DNA of 34,004 bases from Anoxybacillus sp. GTDB taxonomy: Bacteria; Bacillota; Bacilli; Bacillales; Anoxybacillaceae. The position numbers and the translations under genes are program-made. The stretch spans positions 1 to 34,004 of the forward strand of contig NZ_JAILZV010000012.1 in assembly GCF_023512315.1 (NCBI RefSeq). The letters run 5' to 3'. Positions 17,347 through 25,949 of the stretch are shown here, one piece after another (positions within the stretch are counted from its first letter, which is position 1; each line of letters begins with the position of its first letter). Under the pieces are notes generated by a model, which saw only the letters and a program-made list of their open reading frames with translations, made no database searches and was not told the DNA's origin.

Positions 17347-18039
17347 TCAAAAATTTTCCTTTAAAAATGCTTCGACGTGACGAAATAATATCTGGCAATC
17401 CGGTCCGTGGCACACATGGTGACGGGAAGAAGGCAAAAACAGCAGCTGTTTTTCTTTAGAACCAATCGTTTCATATACATATCGAGCACTTTTGGGCGGC
17501 ACAATTCCATCTTCCTCCCCTTGGGCAATCAGTACAGGAACTTCCACGAGCGGAAGACGGGGGCGGACTTCGTTCACGAGCTTACGAAACTCCAACGTCG
17601 CTGTCCATGGCGTAGCAATCAGTTTCTCTTTATAACGGACAAATAGCGGATTTTCGTACAATTGCCGGCGGAAGCCGTCACGAATCATTCGCCGAATTTC
17701 TTTTAGTAGTTGCGGTAAGTTGACATAATAAAAAGCAGGGCTTAGCAACACAAGTTTCGCCACGGGGTATTTCGTCGCTAAATACGTAGCGATTACTCCC
17801 CCCATCGAAAAGCCAATCACGTAAATCGTATCACATGTCTTCCTTAATTTTTGCATCTCTTCTTCTGCAGCGTGAAACCATTGATCATATGTAATCCCTT
17901 TTAGCTGCAACGTTTCGCCATGCCCAGGCAACGTCGGTGCTTCAATCGTCCAATCGGTCGTTTCTCGTAAATAAAGAGCAAGCGGTTCTATTTCGTAAGG
18001 TCCCCCTGTAAATCCATGAATACATAAACAGCCAATCAT
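17347..18039 (-). CDS. Alpha/beta-hydrolase, carboxylesterase/monoacylglycerol-lipase type
   Basis: 230 residues with the serine-hydrolase triad. The nucleophile is S78 in GFSMGG, the acid is D177 in AQGEEDGIVP, and the histidine is H207 or H208 in SSRHHVCHG. The oxyanion loop is CIHGFTGGP near residue 10. The length and lid region resemble thermophilic Bacillus carboxylesterases of the Est30 type (from memory). Native substrates are unknown. It lies alone between cshA and an intergenic repeat. No terminator was recognised after it. Confidence 0.88.
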   Translation of the reverse strand: MIGCLCIHGFTGGPYEIEPLALYLRETTDWTIEAPTLPGHGETLQLKGITYDQWFHAAEEEMQKLRKTCDTIYVIGFSMGGVIATYLATKYPVAKLVLLSPAFYYVNLPQLLKEIRRMIRDGFRRQLYENPLFVRYKEKLIATPWTATLEFRKLVNEVRPRLPLVEVPVLIAQGEEDGIVPPKSARYVYETIGSKEKQLLFLPSSRHHVCHGPDCQILFRHVEAFLKENF

Positions 18040-18057
18040 TCCTCATCACCTCTATAA

Positions 18058-18145
18058 AGAAAAGCGTAAAGCGCCCGCCTATCGACGAAAATCGCCCCCC
18101 GACGAGGAAACGCCTAGGGCCGATCGTGCTTGAAGCTAGACAGTC
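18058..18145 (-). repeat. Probable interspersed intergenic repeat
   Basis: GC-rich block unlike the surrounding intergenic DNA. On the minus strand it starts CTGTCTAGCTTCAAGC, contains GGCCCTAGGCG and TCGTCGGGGGGCGA, and ends GGCGCTTTACGCTTTTC. I recall similar blocks scattered between genes in Geobacillus and related genomes. Only one copy lies in this window, so its repeat nature cannot be shown here. Confidence 0.45.
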
Positions 18146-18175
18146 CTCTCAATCGCAAAATTTTCCTTCTTGCCA

Positions 18176-18203
18176 TATAAAAAAGAAGGGGATCTCCCTT
18201 CTT
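18176..18203 (-). terminator. Terminator of ddl-murF
   Basis: Stem AAGAAGGG/CCCTTCTT (18183-18190 and 18196-18203), followed on the minus strand by TTTTATA. It overlaps the murF stop. Confidence 0.85.
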
Positions 18204-19578
18204 ATTGTAACGCCCGGATGATTTCTTCGAGCTTCATTCCGCGCGATCCTTTGAATAAAACGACATCTTTTTCCGTTGCAAGCGAACGCAAATCGTTTGT
18301 TAGTGCTTGCTTATCATCATACGCTCTCACGCGTCCTTGTGGGAAAGCGGACTGAGCGGCGAGAGCTATTTCGCGCGCCAGTTTTCCGTATGTCCATACG
18401 TAATCGACGCTTTCTGGTGTGAGCATTTCTCCAATTTGTCGATGAAACTCCACTTCTTGCTCCCCAAGTTCTAACATATCCCCTAATACAGCGATTTTTT
18501 TCTCGTAGCCTGTCAGCTCAAACAACAACTGTAACGCTGCTTTCATCGATGTCGGGCTGGCATTATATGCGTCGTTAATAATGGTTACGCCATTTGCTCC
18601 TTTTTCTAATTCCATGCGCATGCGCGTCATTTGTAGCGTTGCCAATGCCTTTTGAATCATTTCCCACTCAATGCCAAAAATGCGCGCAACAGCAATTGCT
18701 GCTAATGCGTTTTGTACGTGATGTTTTCCTAAAATCGGAAGATGAAAAGATATTTCTGGTGCTGCATTCACTGTAAACGTCGTTCCTTCCGCGGTTAAAG
18801 CAATCGAAAGCGGATAGTAGTTATTTTCTGCTGTCTGTCCAAACGTAATGGTGTGACAGACAGGGGAAAGCTGTGCTATTTTTGTTCGTAACAGCGGTTC
18901 GTCACCGTAATAAACAAACACACCGTCTTTTTGTAATCCGGAAAGAATTTCGAGTTTCGCTCGCGCAATCCCTTCTCTTGACCCTAGCTCTTGCAAATGC
19001 GATTCCCCGATGTTCGTAATGACTGCGACATCAGGCGCTGCAATGTGCGATAACCGCTCGATTTCACCAAAGCCGCTCATTCCCATCTCGACAACCGCCA
19101 TTTCCGTATCTTCCGCTAATCGAAGAAGCGTCAGCGGCAGCCCGATATGGTTGTTAAAGTTTCCTTCTGTCTTTTGCGTTTTGTATGTCGTTGCTAAGAG
19201 CGAAAATACCATATCTTTTGTCGTCGTCTTGCCGTTGCTTCCAGTAATGCCAATCACTTTCACCAATAGTTGCTTTCGGTAACGATGGGCTAGTCGCTGC
19301 AATGCTTGCAAGGTGTCATCAACTATAATAAGCGGAACATTCGTTGGTCGATTCTTCTCCCCTTCCGCCCATAATACCGCGCTAGCTCCTTTCGTAATCG
19401 CTTCTTCGACAAACGCATGGCCGTTAAATGTTGCTCCCTTTAACGGAATATATAAGTTTCCTCGTTCGATCGTTCGCGTATCGGTAGAGACCCCTGTAAT
19501 CATCACGTCGTAAAACGATTCATGAAGTCCAAAGCCGTCCACCATATCTTGAATCGTACGTAATGTCTTTGTGATCAT
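18202..19578 (-). CDS. murF: MurF, UDP-MurNAc-tripeptide:D-Ala-D-Ala ligase
   Basis: Adds D-Ala-D-Ala to the UDP-MurNAc-tripeptide, completing the cytoplasmic peptidoglycan precursor. 458 residues in three Mur domains. The ATP loop GITGSNGKTTTKDM lies near residue 111, followed by GNFNNHIGLPLTLL, AVVEMGMSGFGEI and the ligase C-terminal domain (INDAYNASPTSMKAAL). AAGGTG precedes the ATG by 5 bases. It starts 11 bases after ddl, so the D-alanyl-D-alanine maker and user are co-transcribed. Confidence 0.97.
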   Translation of the reverse strand: MITKTLRTIQDMVDGFGLHESFYDVMITGVSTDTRTIERGNLYIPLKGATFNGHAFVEEAITKGASAVLWAEGEKNRPTNVPLIIVDDTLQALQRLAHRYRKQLLVKVIGITGSNGKTTTKDMVFSLLATTYKTQKTEGNFNNHIGLPLTLLRLAEDTEMAVVEMGMSGFGEIERLSHIAAPDVAVITNIGESHLQELGSREGIARAKLEILSGLQKDGVFVYYGDEPLLRTKIAQLSPVCHTITFGQTAENNYYPLSIALTAEGTTFTVNAAPEISFHLPILGKHHVQNALAAIAVARIFGIEWEMIQKALATLQMTRMRMELEKGANGVTIINDAYNASPTSMKAALQLLFELTGYEKKIAVLGDMLELGEQEVEFHRQIGEMLTPESVDYVWTYGKLAREIALAAQSAFPQGRVRAYDDKQALTNDLRSLATEKDVVLFKGSRGMKLEEIIRALQ

Positions 19579-19589
19579 CGTTTCACCTT

Positions 19590-20678
19590 CTAAAACGTAT
19601 ATGTGATCGTTTGTTTTTCTTGATGGCGCTCGAGCGCAAGCTGTATAAGTCTCTCGATCAGTTCTGAATAAGAAACACCGCTATGTTTCCAAAGTAGCGG
19701 GAACATGCTAAACGGTGTGAAGCCCGGCATCGTATTCACTTCGTTAATGTACACAACACCGTCTTTCGTTAAGAAAAAGTCAGCTCGCACTAATCCAGAC
19801 AAGTCGAGCGCTTTAAATGCGGCAATCGCCATTTGCTGAATCGTTTTGTACTCCTCATCGGTAATATCGGCTGGGATAATCAGCTCTGTGTTACCGTCTT
19901 CATATTTTGCTTGATAATCATAAAACTCTTTCTTCGGAACAATTTCCCCTACTACCGAACAAACTGGCTCATCATTTCCGATGACGCCAATTTCGACTTC
20001 CCGTCCGACAATCGCTTCTTCCACAATCACTTTCCGGTCATAACGAAATGCGTCCGTAAACGCCTCCTTCAACTCTTCGCGTTTTTTGCATTTACTAATC
20101 CCAACGCTTGATCCGGCGTTTGCCGGCTTCACAAAGCAAGGGTAGCCAAGTTCGCTTTCCACTTTGTCATACACAGCTTCTTCGTGATGTTGCCATTCTT
20201 TTTTCAAAAAAGCAACGTATTTTGCTTGGCGAAGTCCCGCTTGGGCAAATAAATTTTTCATAATGACTTTATCCATTCCTGCTGCCGACGCCAATACACC
20301 GTTTCCGACGTACGGGATGTTTAACAATTCCAATAACCCTTGCACCGTACCATCTTCTCCATTCGGTCCATGCAATAGCGGGAAAATAACATCGATGGTA
20401 TCTTCATTTTGTCCATTCGTTTCTTCCGTTGTTGGCGTTTGATTTAAAGCTACCGGCAAAATCGCTCTTGCTTTCGGAGTCATTTGTAACTGCTTGACGT
20501 CTTGTACGTTGCTCGTTAACTTTTCTCCTTTGACCCATTGTCCGTCGGTTGTAATATAGATTGGCACCACATCAAATTTTGTTTTGTCAATCGCGTTCAT
20601 GACAGCCATCGCCGTCTGTAGCGACACTTTATGTTCAGGCGATTTTCCGCCGTATAAAATCCCTATTCTCGTCTTCAC
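19590..20678 (-). CDS. ddl: D-alanine--D-alanine ligase
   Basis: ATP-grasp ligase making D-Ala-D-Ala from the product of Alr. Motifs: [11 protein letters not shown] at the N-terminus, [32 protein letters not shown], and the metal/ATP segment [23 protein letters not shown] place the start at GTG 20678 (362 residues) because GGAGG lies 7 bases before it and [13 protein letters not shown] matches the family start. The reading frame extends 19 codons further upstream. First gene of ddl-murF. Confidence 0.96.
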   Translation of the reverse strand: MKTRIGILYGGKSPEHKVSLQTAMAVMNAIDKTKFDVVPIYITTDGQWVKGEKLTSNVQDVKQLQMTPKARAILPVALNQTPTTEETNGQNEDTIDVIFPLLHGPNGEDGTVQGLLELLNIPYVGNGVLASAAGMDKVIMKNLFAQAGLRQAKYVAFLKKEWQHHEEAVYDKVESELGYPCFVKPANAGSSVGISKCKKREELKEAFTDAFRYDRKVIVEEAIVGREVEIGVIGNDEPVCSVVGEIVPKKEFYDYQAKYEDGNTELIIPADITDEEYKTIQQMAIAAFKALDLSGLVRADFFLTKDGVVYINEVNTMPGFTPFSMFPLLWKHSGVSYSELIERLIQLALERHQEKQTITYTF

Positions 20679-20711
20679 TACAAGCCCTCCTCTTCTTTTT
20701 TCCACCACTTT

Positions 20712-20720
20712 ATTGTACCA
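20712..20720 (-). promoter_or_regulatory. Possible extended -10 promoter of ddl-murF
   Basis: Minus strand TGGTACAAT (TACAAT at 20712-20717), 33 bases before the chosen ddl start. The -35 is poor. Confidence 0.4.
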
Positions 20721-20790
20721 CGTTTCTCCTGCCATCGTATGATACTTTTATATGAAAGATGAAGGTTGTTTCGCAACTCACCTAACAGGA

Positions 20791-20821
20791 AAACACCGCC
20801 TAACACGTTCGTTAGACGGTG
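20791..20821 (-). terminator. Terminator of the deacetylase-DedA-glycosyltransferase operon
   Basis: 11-base-pair stem with one mismatch, CACCGCCTAAC (20794-20804) and GTTAGACGGTG (20811-20821), with TTTTCC after it on the minus strand. Confidence 0.8.
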
Positions 20822-20823
20822 CG

Positions 20824-21960
20824 TTAATGCGACAATGCTTGTGTTTTGCTATATTGCCATACAATTTGTTGCAACGCCTCTTGCGCCGTTTGTTCGATTT
20901 GCGCGAAATATTCGGCAACCCGTCGAAGAAAACGGCTTCGTTCCATATCATCATGGAGTACATGCCAAATTTTTTGTTCATAATAGCGAAGCCCACTTAA
21001 ATTATAAATAAGCCCTCGTTCTTCTAAATAACGTAAATTAATTTGTTCCTGCCCCGGCAAATAACTGATTGTAAATATCGGGAGACGCTTATGCAATGCT
21101 TCGCTAACTGTAACGCCACCAGGCTTCGTAATAATTGCATCGGCTTCCTCGTATAAACGGTTCATCTCGTCAATAGTCGCTATGTAAGGAAGCGGACGAA
21201 TGTGTGGCTGTTTCCAGCGCAAAATTTCCTCATACAACGCTCGGTTATGTCCACATAATACGGAATAACGGAATTGGTTGGTTCCATTCATCTTTCGGAA
21301 AAAATCCGAAATATTCCCTAGCCCTTGATTGCCACCAGCAATCAATAAATGTAACCGTTGCTTACTTCCTCTACTTACACTTTTTTTCGTCATAAACGTT
21401 TCATGTACGGGGATGCCCGTCACAATCACGTGGTCTTTGGCAATTTTGTGCTTTTGGATTAATTCTTCCTTCGCTTCTTGATGTGGGACAAAGTGATAAT
21501 CAATCCCCTTTTTTCCCCAAACGCCGTTCATAAAAAAGTCGGTATATACATTAATGACAGGCGTCGTTAGCCATTTTTTTCGCTTCAACCGCTGCAAAAT
21601 ACGCGACGGAAACGAATGGGTACAAATAATCAGCTGTGGCTTTTCCGCTTCGATGAGCCGTTTCATTTTATGTTCAAAATATGGCAGCCACGGTTCTAGG
21701 TGCATCCAATCCATTTTTGGAATATCCCGATACATGAGCATTTTGTAAATATGGTGATAGGAGGCTGGATGAGAGCGAATCCAGCGCAAATATACGTCTG
21801 ACACGAACTTTTCAATGTATTCATTGCAATAACTTAAAAAATCAAGCTTTTGGCAATGAACAAACGGAAATTTCGTTTGCAAAAAATCAATGAGTGCATC
21901 GGCTACTTTATGATGTCCAGAACTCATTTGAAACAATGGCAATACAAGAACTTTCATCAT
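20824..21960 (-). CDS. UgtP/MGDG-synthase-type glycosyltransferase
   Basis: About 378 residues of the GT28 MGDG-synthase family. The N-terminal MGDG domain begins VLVLPLFQMSSGHHKVADAL with the characteristic G-H-x-x-A. The C-terminal nucleotide-sugar domain contains LLIAGGNQGLGNISDF, CGHNRALYEE and DAIITKPGGVTVSEAL. Relatives such as UgtP transfer glucose to diacylglycerol for glycolipids; this one is divergent and its acceptor is not established. The start is ATG 21960 with GGAG 8 bases upstream (a GTG adjoins). Last gene of a three-gene envelope operon. Confidence 0.85.
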   Translation of the reverse strand: MMKVLVLPLFQMSSGHHKVADALIDFLQTKFPFVHCQKLDFLSYCNEYIEKFVSDVYLRWIRSHPASYHHIYKMLMYRDIPKMDWMHLEPWLPYFEHKMKRLIEAEKPQLIICTHSFPSRILQRLKRKKWLTTPVINVYTDFFMNGVWGKKGIDYHFVPHQEAKEELIQKHKIAKDHVIVTGIPVHETFMTKKSVSRGSKQRLHLLIAGGNQGLGNISDFFRKMNGTNQFRYSVLCGHNRALYEEILRWKQPHIRPLPYIATIDEMNRLYEEADAIITKPGGVTVSEALHKRLPIFTISYLPGQEQINLRYLEERGLIYNLSGLRYYEQKIWHVLHDDMERSRFLRRVAEYFAQIEQTAQEALQQIVWQYSKTQALSH

Positions 21961-21974
21961 CACGATAGCTCCCT

Positions 21975-22571
21975 TTAATTTTCAAATTGCTTTTTGCCAA
22001 CCAGTTGTTTAATCCATACCGCCGCAAGAAAGAAAAGAAACAACGCCACCCCAATCAGCGGAACAGATGCAATAGGAATGTCTAGATGCTGGCTTAAAAA
22101 CATGCCGATGAACGTAATCGGCACAATCCATAATAATGCACCTATCGAAGCGAGCAGTAAAAACAAGCGAAACGGAAAGCGAACCACTCCTGCCATGTAC
22201 GGGGAAATTTGCCTTACCCCCGGAAGATAAAACCCAAAGAGCACAAACCATTTTCCATATTTCCGAAACAACCTGCTCGCCCGTTCCCACTTTTCTTCCG
22301 TGATTCCTACATACTTCCCGTATTTTCTCATAAACGGATGGCCGAGAAACCGTCCCATCCCATAACCTGCCATCATTCCTATTGTAGCACCGAGCCAGCT
22401 GACAAGAAAACAATTTGCCCACGTGAGTTGGCCATGGGAGATTAACATCCCGAGAAAAACCAACAAGCTCTCTTCTGGCGCCGGGATGCCGACAATTCCA
22501 AAAAAGAGAAAAACAAAAATAATCCCATAGCCGTACGATTGTATATATGACAGAAGAATCGAAATATCCAT
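21975..22571 (-). CDS. DedA-family membrane protein
   Basis: 198-residue polytopic protein of the DedA/SNARE-associated superfamily, whose members include undecaprenyl-phosphate and phospholipid translocases. Seen are FFGIVGIPAPEESLLVFLGM (re-entrant segment with acidic residues), WLGATIGMMAGYGMGRFLGH and the family motif FGFYLPGVRQISPYMAG containing the conserved arginine. The substrate is unknown. An AGGGGG Shine-Dalgarno precedes the ATG. It lies 8 bases after the deacetylase gene and 14 before the glycosyltransferase start. Confidence 0.9.
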   Translation of the reverse strand: MDISILLSYIQSYGYGIIFVFLFFGIVGIPAPEESLLVFLGMLISHGQLTWANCFLVSWLGATIGMMAGYGMGRFLGHPFMRKYGKYVGITEEKWERASRLFRKYGKWFVLFGFYLPGVRQISPYMAGVVRFPFRLFLLLASIGALLWIVPITFIGMFLSQHLDIPIASVPLIGVALFLFFLAAVWIKQLVGKKQFEN

Positions 22572-22579
22572 ACATCCCC

Positions 22580-23302
22580 CTAAATTGCTCGAATTTGTCC
22601 ATTAGTTTGTGCATCTATCATTTCACTAATCGTCACCCATTGGGCGTTTTTCGCCGCTTCGTCTTCGAAAAATTGTTGCAGCGCTTGAATCATATGTTCT
22701 GGCGCTTTTTTGTCAGCTCCAAGCGTCTCACCGCTATCATGAAGAACGATAATCGCCCCGTCTTTCAGGCTCTTTTTTAATCGCCGGACAAGTGTTGCGA
22801 CCCCTAGTCTCTCTCTCCAGTCTCCGAGAATGGCTGTCCACATTACTGTTATATATTTCGTTTGCACCGTCCACATACACAAATTAAAATGCCCCCACGG
22901 TGGGCGATAATAAATCGGACGCTCGCCAGTAATTTGCTCAATGACATCGGCCGATTTTCGCAACCCTCGTTGTAAAAATGGTGGGAAAATAAACCAGTTG
23001 CTAATGTGCCGGTAATTATGCAGCCCGATATCGTGCCCGTCTTCGTGCATCCGCTTAACTAGCTGGGGGTATTGTTTTGCTTTAGTGCCAACAAGAAAGA
23101 ACGTTGCTTTTATTCCGTGTTTTTTTAGTAAGTCGAGCAACTGTGGGGTATAATATGGATTAGGTCCGTCATCGAACGTCAGCGCAACCGCCTTCGTGTG
23201 CTTTCCCCTTTTATAAATGCCTGCCCCTGTTTGGCGGATCACAACGGTCGGAATGATCCCGTATACAATAACCATACATAAAAAAAGCGCGAGCCAACTC
23301 AC
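22580..23302 (-). CDS. Polysaccharide deacetylase (NodB domain), membrane-anchored
   Basis: N-terminal signal-anchor (LALFLCMVIVYGIIPTVVI) followed by a NodB carbohydrate-esterase 4 domain. Motif 1 TFDDGPNPYYT carries the catalytic base and metal Asp, motif 2 is HNYRH (metal histidines, with Asn in place of the usual Ser/Thr), motif 3 is RPPWGHFN and motif 5 is IVLHDSGE. It probably removes acetyl groups from a cell-envelope polymer outside the membrane. I prefer GTG 23302 (240 residues) because AGAGGTG is 6 bases upstream. An ATG at 23335 lacks a ribosome-binding site. Confidence 0.88.
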   Translation of the reverse strand: MSWLALFLCMVIVYGIIPTVVIRQTGAGIYKRGKHTKAVALTFDDGPNPYYTPQLLDLLKKHGIKATFFLVGTKAKQYPQLVKRMHEDGHDIGLHNYRHISNWFIFPPFLQRGLRKSADVIEQITGERPIYYRPPWGHFNLCMWTVQTKYITVMWTAILGDWRERLGVATLVRRLKKSLKDGAIIVLHDSGETLGADKKAPEHMIQALQQFFEDEAAKNAQWVTISEMIDAQTNGQIRAI

Positions 23303-23363
23303 TCTATGCACCTCTTCTTTCCATATACTCATCATTTCGACACACTTCTAAGTTATTCCTTGC

Positions 23364-23369
23364 TATAAT
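23364..23369 (+). promoter_or_regulatory. Probable extended -10 promoter of murG
   Basis: Plus strand TGCTATAAT: TATAAT with TG extension, about 80 bases before the murG start and divergent from the deacetylase operon. No -35 is clear. Confidence 0.5.
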
Positions 23370-23448
23370 ACAATACGGAACGAAGAAAGAAAAGATTCGA
23401 CCAACTTGACGATTCCCATTATAATCGATAAAAAGACAGGTGATCACA

Positions 23449-24525
23449 TTGAAAAAAATTGTATTGACCGGCGGTGGTACGGCCGGGCATGTCATGGTAA
23501 ATGTCGCACTCATTCCGAAGCTAAAAGAGCGAGGCTGGGACATTTGCTATATTGGTTCCCATCACGGCATCGAGCGCGAGCTCATTGCCCAGCAAAACGA
23601 TGTGCCGTATTTTCCCATTTCGACTGGAAAGCTGCGCCGCTACTTTGACTGGAACAACTTTAAAGATCCATTCAAGGTAGTGAAAGGAACGTGGGAAGCG
23701 TACAGGCTAATTAGGAAGGAAAAGCCAGACATAGTGTTTTCCAAAGGCGGGTTCGTTTCGGTTCCTGTCATTATCGGTGCGTGGCTAAACGGTGTTCCTG
23801 CGATTATTCATGAGTCCGATATGACGCCAGGGCTAGCAAATAAACTTGCAATGCCGTTTGCGACAAAAGTGTGTGTCACGTTCCCAGAAACATTGCAACA
23901 TGTCAACAAAGAGAAAGGGGTCTACGTCGGTGCTGCTGTTCGCGACGAACTAAAACAAGGAGACGCCGACAAAGGTCGGACGTATTGTCAATTTACAAAC
24001 GACAAGCCTGTTCTTCTTGTGATGGGCGGAAGCCTCGGCTCAAAACGCATTAACGACGCGTTGCGGGCGAATTTGCAAACGCTCCTTGCTGATTTCCAAA
24101 TCGTCCATATTTGCGGAAAAGGAAATGTCGATGCACAACTGGCGAATCAAAAAGGATATAAACAATTCGAATACGTTCACGACGAGCTTCCGCATTTGCT
24201 GGCGATGGCGGACATCGTCTTATCGCGCGCCGGCTCGAACTCGATTTTTGAATTTTTGACATTGAAAAAACCGATGCTCCTTATCCCATTGTCGAAAGGC
24301 GCAAGCCGCGGCGACCAAATTTTAAACGCCCGTTCGTTTGAAAAAGCGGGGTATGCAAAAGTGTTGATGGAAGAAGAGTTGACGGACGACTCGCTGCGCG
24401 AAGCGATTTACGGCCTATACGAAAACAAAAACCGCTATATCGAAAACATGAACCGTTCTAAAGCGACCGATGCCTTGCATACGCTGCTGTCGCTGATTGA
24501 AGAAGCGGGAAAAAGCAAACAATAA
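23449..24525 (+). CDS. murG: MurG-type lipid II N-acetylglucosaminyltransferase, outside dcw
   Basis: Adds GlcNAc to lipid I to form lipid II at the cytoplasmic membrane face. GT28 motifs: [11 protein letters not shown] at the N-terminus, [47 protein letters not shown], and [22 protein letters not shown]. The start is taken as TTG 23449, just after AGGTGATC; a GTG at 23440 overlaps that site. The neighbours are not the division/cell-wall cluster where murG usually lies, so this may be a second paralogue, as some Bacillus species carry. A hairpin follows. Confidence 0.9.
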   Translation: MKKIVLTGGGTAGHVMVNVALIPKLKERGWDICYIGSHHGIERELIAQQNDVPYFPISTGKLRRYFDWNNFKDPFKVVKGTWEAYRLIRKEKPDIVFSKGGFVSVPVIIGAWLNGVPAIIHESDMTPGLANKLAMPFATKVCVTFPETLQHVNKEKGVYVGAAVRDELKQGDADKGRTYCQFTNDKPVLLVMGGSLGSKRINDALRANLQTLLADFQIVHICGKGNVDAQLANQKGYKQFEYVHDELPHLLAMADIVLSRAGSNSIFEFLTLKKPMLLIPLSKGASRGDQILNARSFEKAGYAKVLMEEELTDDSLREAIYGLYENKNRYIENMNRSKATDALHTLLSLIEEAGKSKQ

Positions 24526-24530
24526 CGAAA

Positions 24531-24557
24531 CATGGCACCTATAAAACGGGTGCCATG
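24531..24557. terminator. Hairpin between convergent murG and the lipoprotein gene
   Basis: Perfect stem CATGGCACC/GGTGCCATG (24531-24539 and 24549-24557) with a 9-base loop. A T-rich tract follows on the minus strand (TTTCGTTATTGTTT). It marks the boundary between the core genome and the accessory island. Confidence 0.6.
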
Positions 24558-24585
24558 CACATAATAGGGACATTCAAAATTTCCT

Positions 24586-25224
24586 TTAGTTCTCTGAATT
24601 AGTTTTTTTATCATCAATGATAATATTAAACCCTTTATTCGGATCAAACGTTTGATACCATTGAACATCATTAAATATGTGTACCGGAAACATCTCTTTA
24701 TCTAATATGATAAGATTGTATCTCAGTTCCCCTTTATTTATTTTGTGCATTAAACTGTTTGGTATGTCATTATTCCATGACGTCACAATAGTTACACTAT
24801 TTGAGAGCTGACCGTTTTTAGGTAAAGGACCCTTAACCGGTTTAGATTTTTTCACATTAGTTAGGTTAAAAAGTTCTTCAGGGTATTCAATCATAAAATA
24901 ATAGTCTTTATACTGTTCAAGAACTTCATATAATTTTTCTGAAAGCACATAGTCCATGACAAATTTTATAGAGCGATTTTTAGCCTCTATTGACAGTTTT
25001 TGCACCAAAAAATTCGGGGGGAGAAACTGCTTCTCTAATGACAATTTCGACTCTGAAGCATTGACAGATTCAACTTCTTTATCAGCTTTATTATTTTTTT
25101 CCACCTGATTCGAAGGTTTCTCTGAAGTATAATTACTACTTATTTGCTTGCTATCTTCATTATCATCACACGCTGCGAACAGAAGCACCATTAAACAGTA
25201 AGTTTTAAGAAGTTTTCTCATCAT
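24586..25224 (-). CDS. Putative lipoprotein, candidate immunity partner of the adjacent secreted protein
   Basis: 212 residues, not recognised. The N-terminus looks like a lipoprotein signal (KLLKTYCLMVLLFAAC, Cys19), although Phe at -3 is unusual for a lipobox. An acidic, Ser/Lys-rich linker (about residues 20-60) follows, then a charged globular domain. The start ATG is 24 bases after the stop of the secreted 171-residue protein, so the pair is probably one transcript from the palindrome-linked promoter. Secreted protein plus lipoprotein is a common toxin/immunity layout, but that function is inference. The base composition is A/T-rich compared with the neighbouring murG. Confidence 0.7.
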   Translation of the reverse strand: MMRKLLKTYCLMVLLFAACDDNEDSKQISSNYTSEKPSNQVEKNNKADKEVESVNASESKLSLEKQFLPPNFLVQKLSIEAKNRSIKFVMDYVLSEKLYEVLEQYKDYYFMIEYPEELFNLTNVKKSKPVKGPLPKNGQLSNSVTIVTSWNNDIPNSLMHKINKGELRYNLIILDKEMFPVHIFNDVQWYQTFDPNKGFNIIIDDKKTNSEN

Positions 25225-25248
25225 TAAAAATCACCAGTATTTAAAATT

Positions 25249-25764
25249 TTATTGCTTGATACTATCTGAATATCCTTCATATGTCCATTGACCGTTAACG
25301 CTTTTTGAACTAACTACATTTCCTCTATACCAGTATTTCTCAGTTCCTAACGCTTTTGCCCACCGACTTCCATATCGAAGAGTATAAGTTGAGCGCGCTG
25401 GTATTGTCCATGAAATAGTAGTAGTTTTAGTTATTCTTGAACCCCATCCTACTTCAGCAGACACCCCTACTTCACTAACCATCGCATTAAAAGTTTCAGC
25501 AACCGAAACATTTGCAGAGGCATAAGCTTCTCTGCTTACTGAATACGATACAGTATCAGTAGTAGACTTATTATTCACATGGGTATGTTGCCAATCAATT
25601 GTTAAACCTTTTGAATCCGTACTGTGGATATATTCATAGCCTGTAAAATCTATAGCTTGTGGACTAACTGTTGCAGCACTAGCATTATTCATTGTAGGAA
25701 ACGCTATAGAAACAATTAAAACGCCTACACTAATACCTCTACTAATTTTTTCTTTAAACAACAT
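25249..25764 (-). CDS. Secreted beta-rich protein of unknown function, candidate effector
   Basis: 171 residues with a clear signal peptide (GVLIVSIAFPTMNNASA, cleavage after ASA near residue 30). The mature 140 residues have no cysteine, many aromatic residues and a central run alternating Ser/Thr with hydrophobics (SYSVSREAYASANVSVAETF, then TKTTTISWTIPARSTYTLRY). This recalls the amphipathic strands of beta-pore-forming toxins, though no family is recognised. AGGAGGAG precedes the ATG. The promoter region faces comX across 185 bases containing the ComA-like palindrome, whose near edge is 77 bases upstream of the start. Confidence 0.8.
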   Translation of the reverse strand: MLFKEKISRGISVGVLIVSIAFPTMNNASAATVSPQAIDFTGYEYIHSTDSKGLTIDWQHTHVNNKSTTDTVSYSVSREAYASANVSVAETFNAMVSEVGVSAEVGWGSRITKTTTISWTIPARSTYTLRYGSRWAKALGTEKYWYRGNVVSSKSVNGQWTYEGYSDSIKQ

Positions 25765-25840
25765 AGAAACTCCTCCTCATTCACAGATATTTATCCACTA
25801 TGATTTATAAATTACTAAATCTAGTAACAAAAAACATCCG

Positions 25841-25870
25841 TATTTTCCGCAAATTTAATTGCGGAAAATA
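25841..25870. promoter_or_regulatory. ComA-box-like palindrome 1
   Basis: Perfect 12-base inverted repeat TATTTTCCGCAA and TTGCGGAAAATA around a 6-base A/T spacer. The hexamers CCGCAA and TTGCGG are the half-sites of the Bacillus subtilis ComA box, though there they are arranged TTGCGG-N4-CCGCAA. It lies in the divergent region between the secreted-protein gene and comX, 19 bases upstream of the comX -35. A near-identical copy is at the right window edge. Confidence 0.8.
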
Positions 25871-25889
25871 CCTATTTTTCTCAAAAAAG

Positions 25890-25918
25890 GTGACATAACT
25901 TGTAATATAGTGTAAAAT
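25890..25918 (+). promoter_or_regulatory. SigA promoter of comXQPA
   Basis: GTGACA (25890-25895), 17 bases, TAAAAT (25913-25918), each 5/6 to consensus. The position just downstream of palindrome 1 suits activation by a bound regulator. Confidence 0.7.
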
Positions 25919-25949
25919 TTTGATAGATTATTGTTGGGAGGTATGTATC

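Noticed and set aside
22009-22614. 201-codon minus-strand frame overlapping dedA
   Set aside because: Alternative frame of dedA without coherent hydrophobic segments; dedA has motifs and a ribosome-binding site.
25249-25764. Naming the 171-residue protein an aerolysin/ETX toxin
   Set aside because: Only an alternating strand pattern supports it; no diagnostic motif is visible, so it is kept as a hypothesis.
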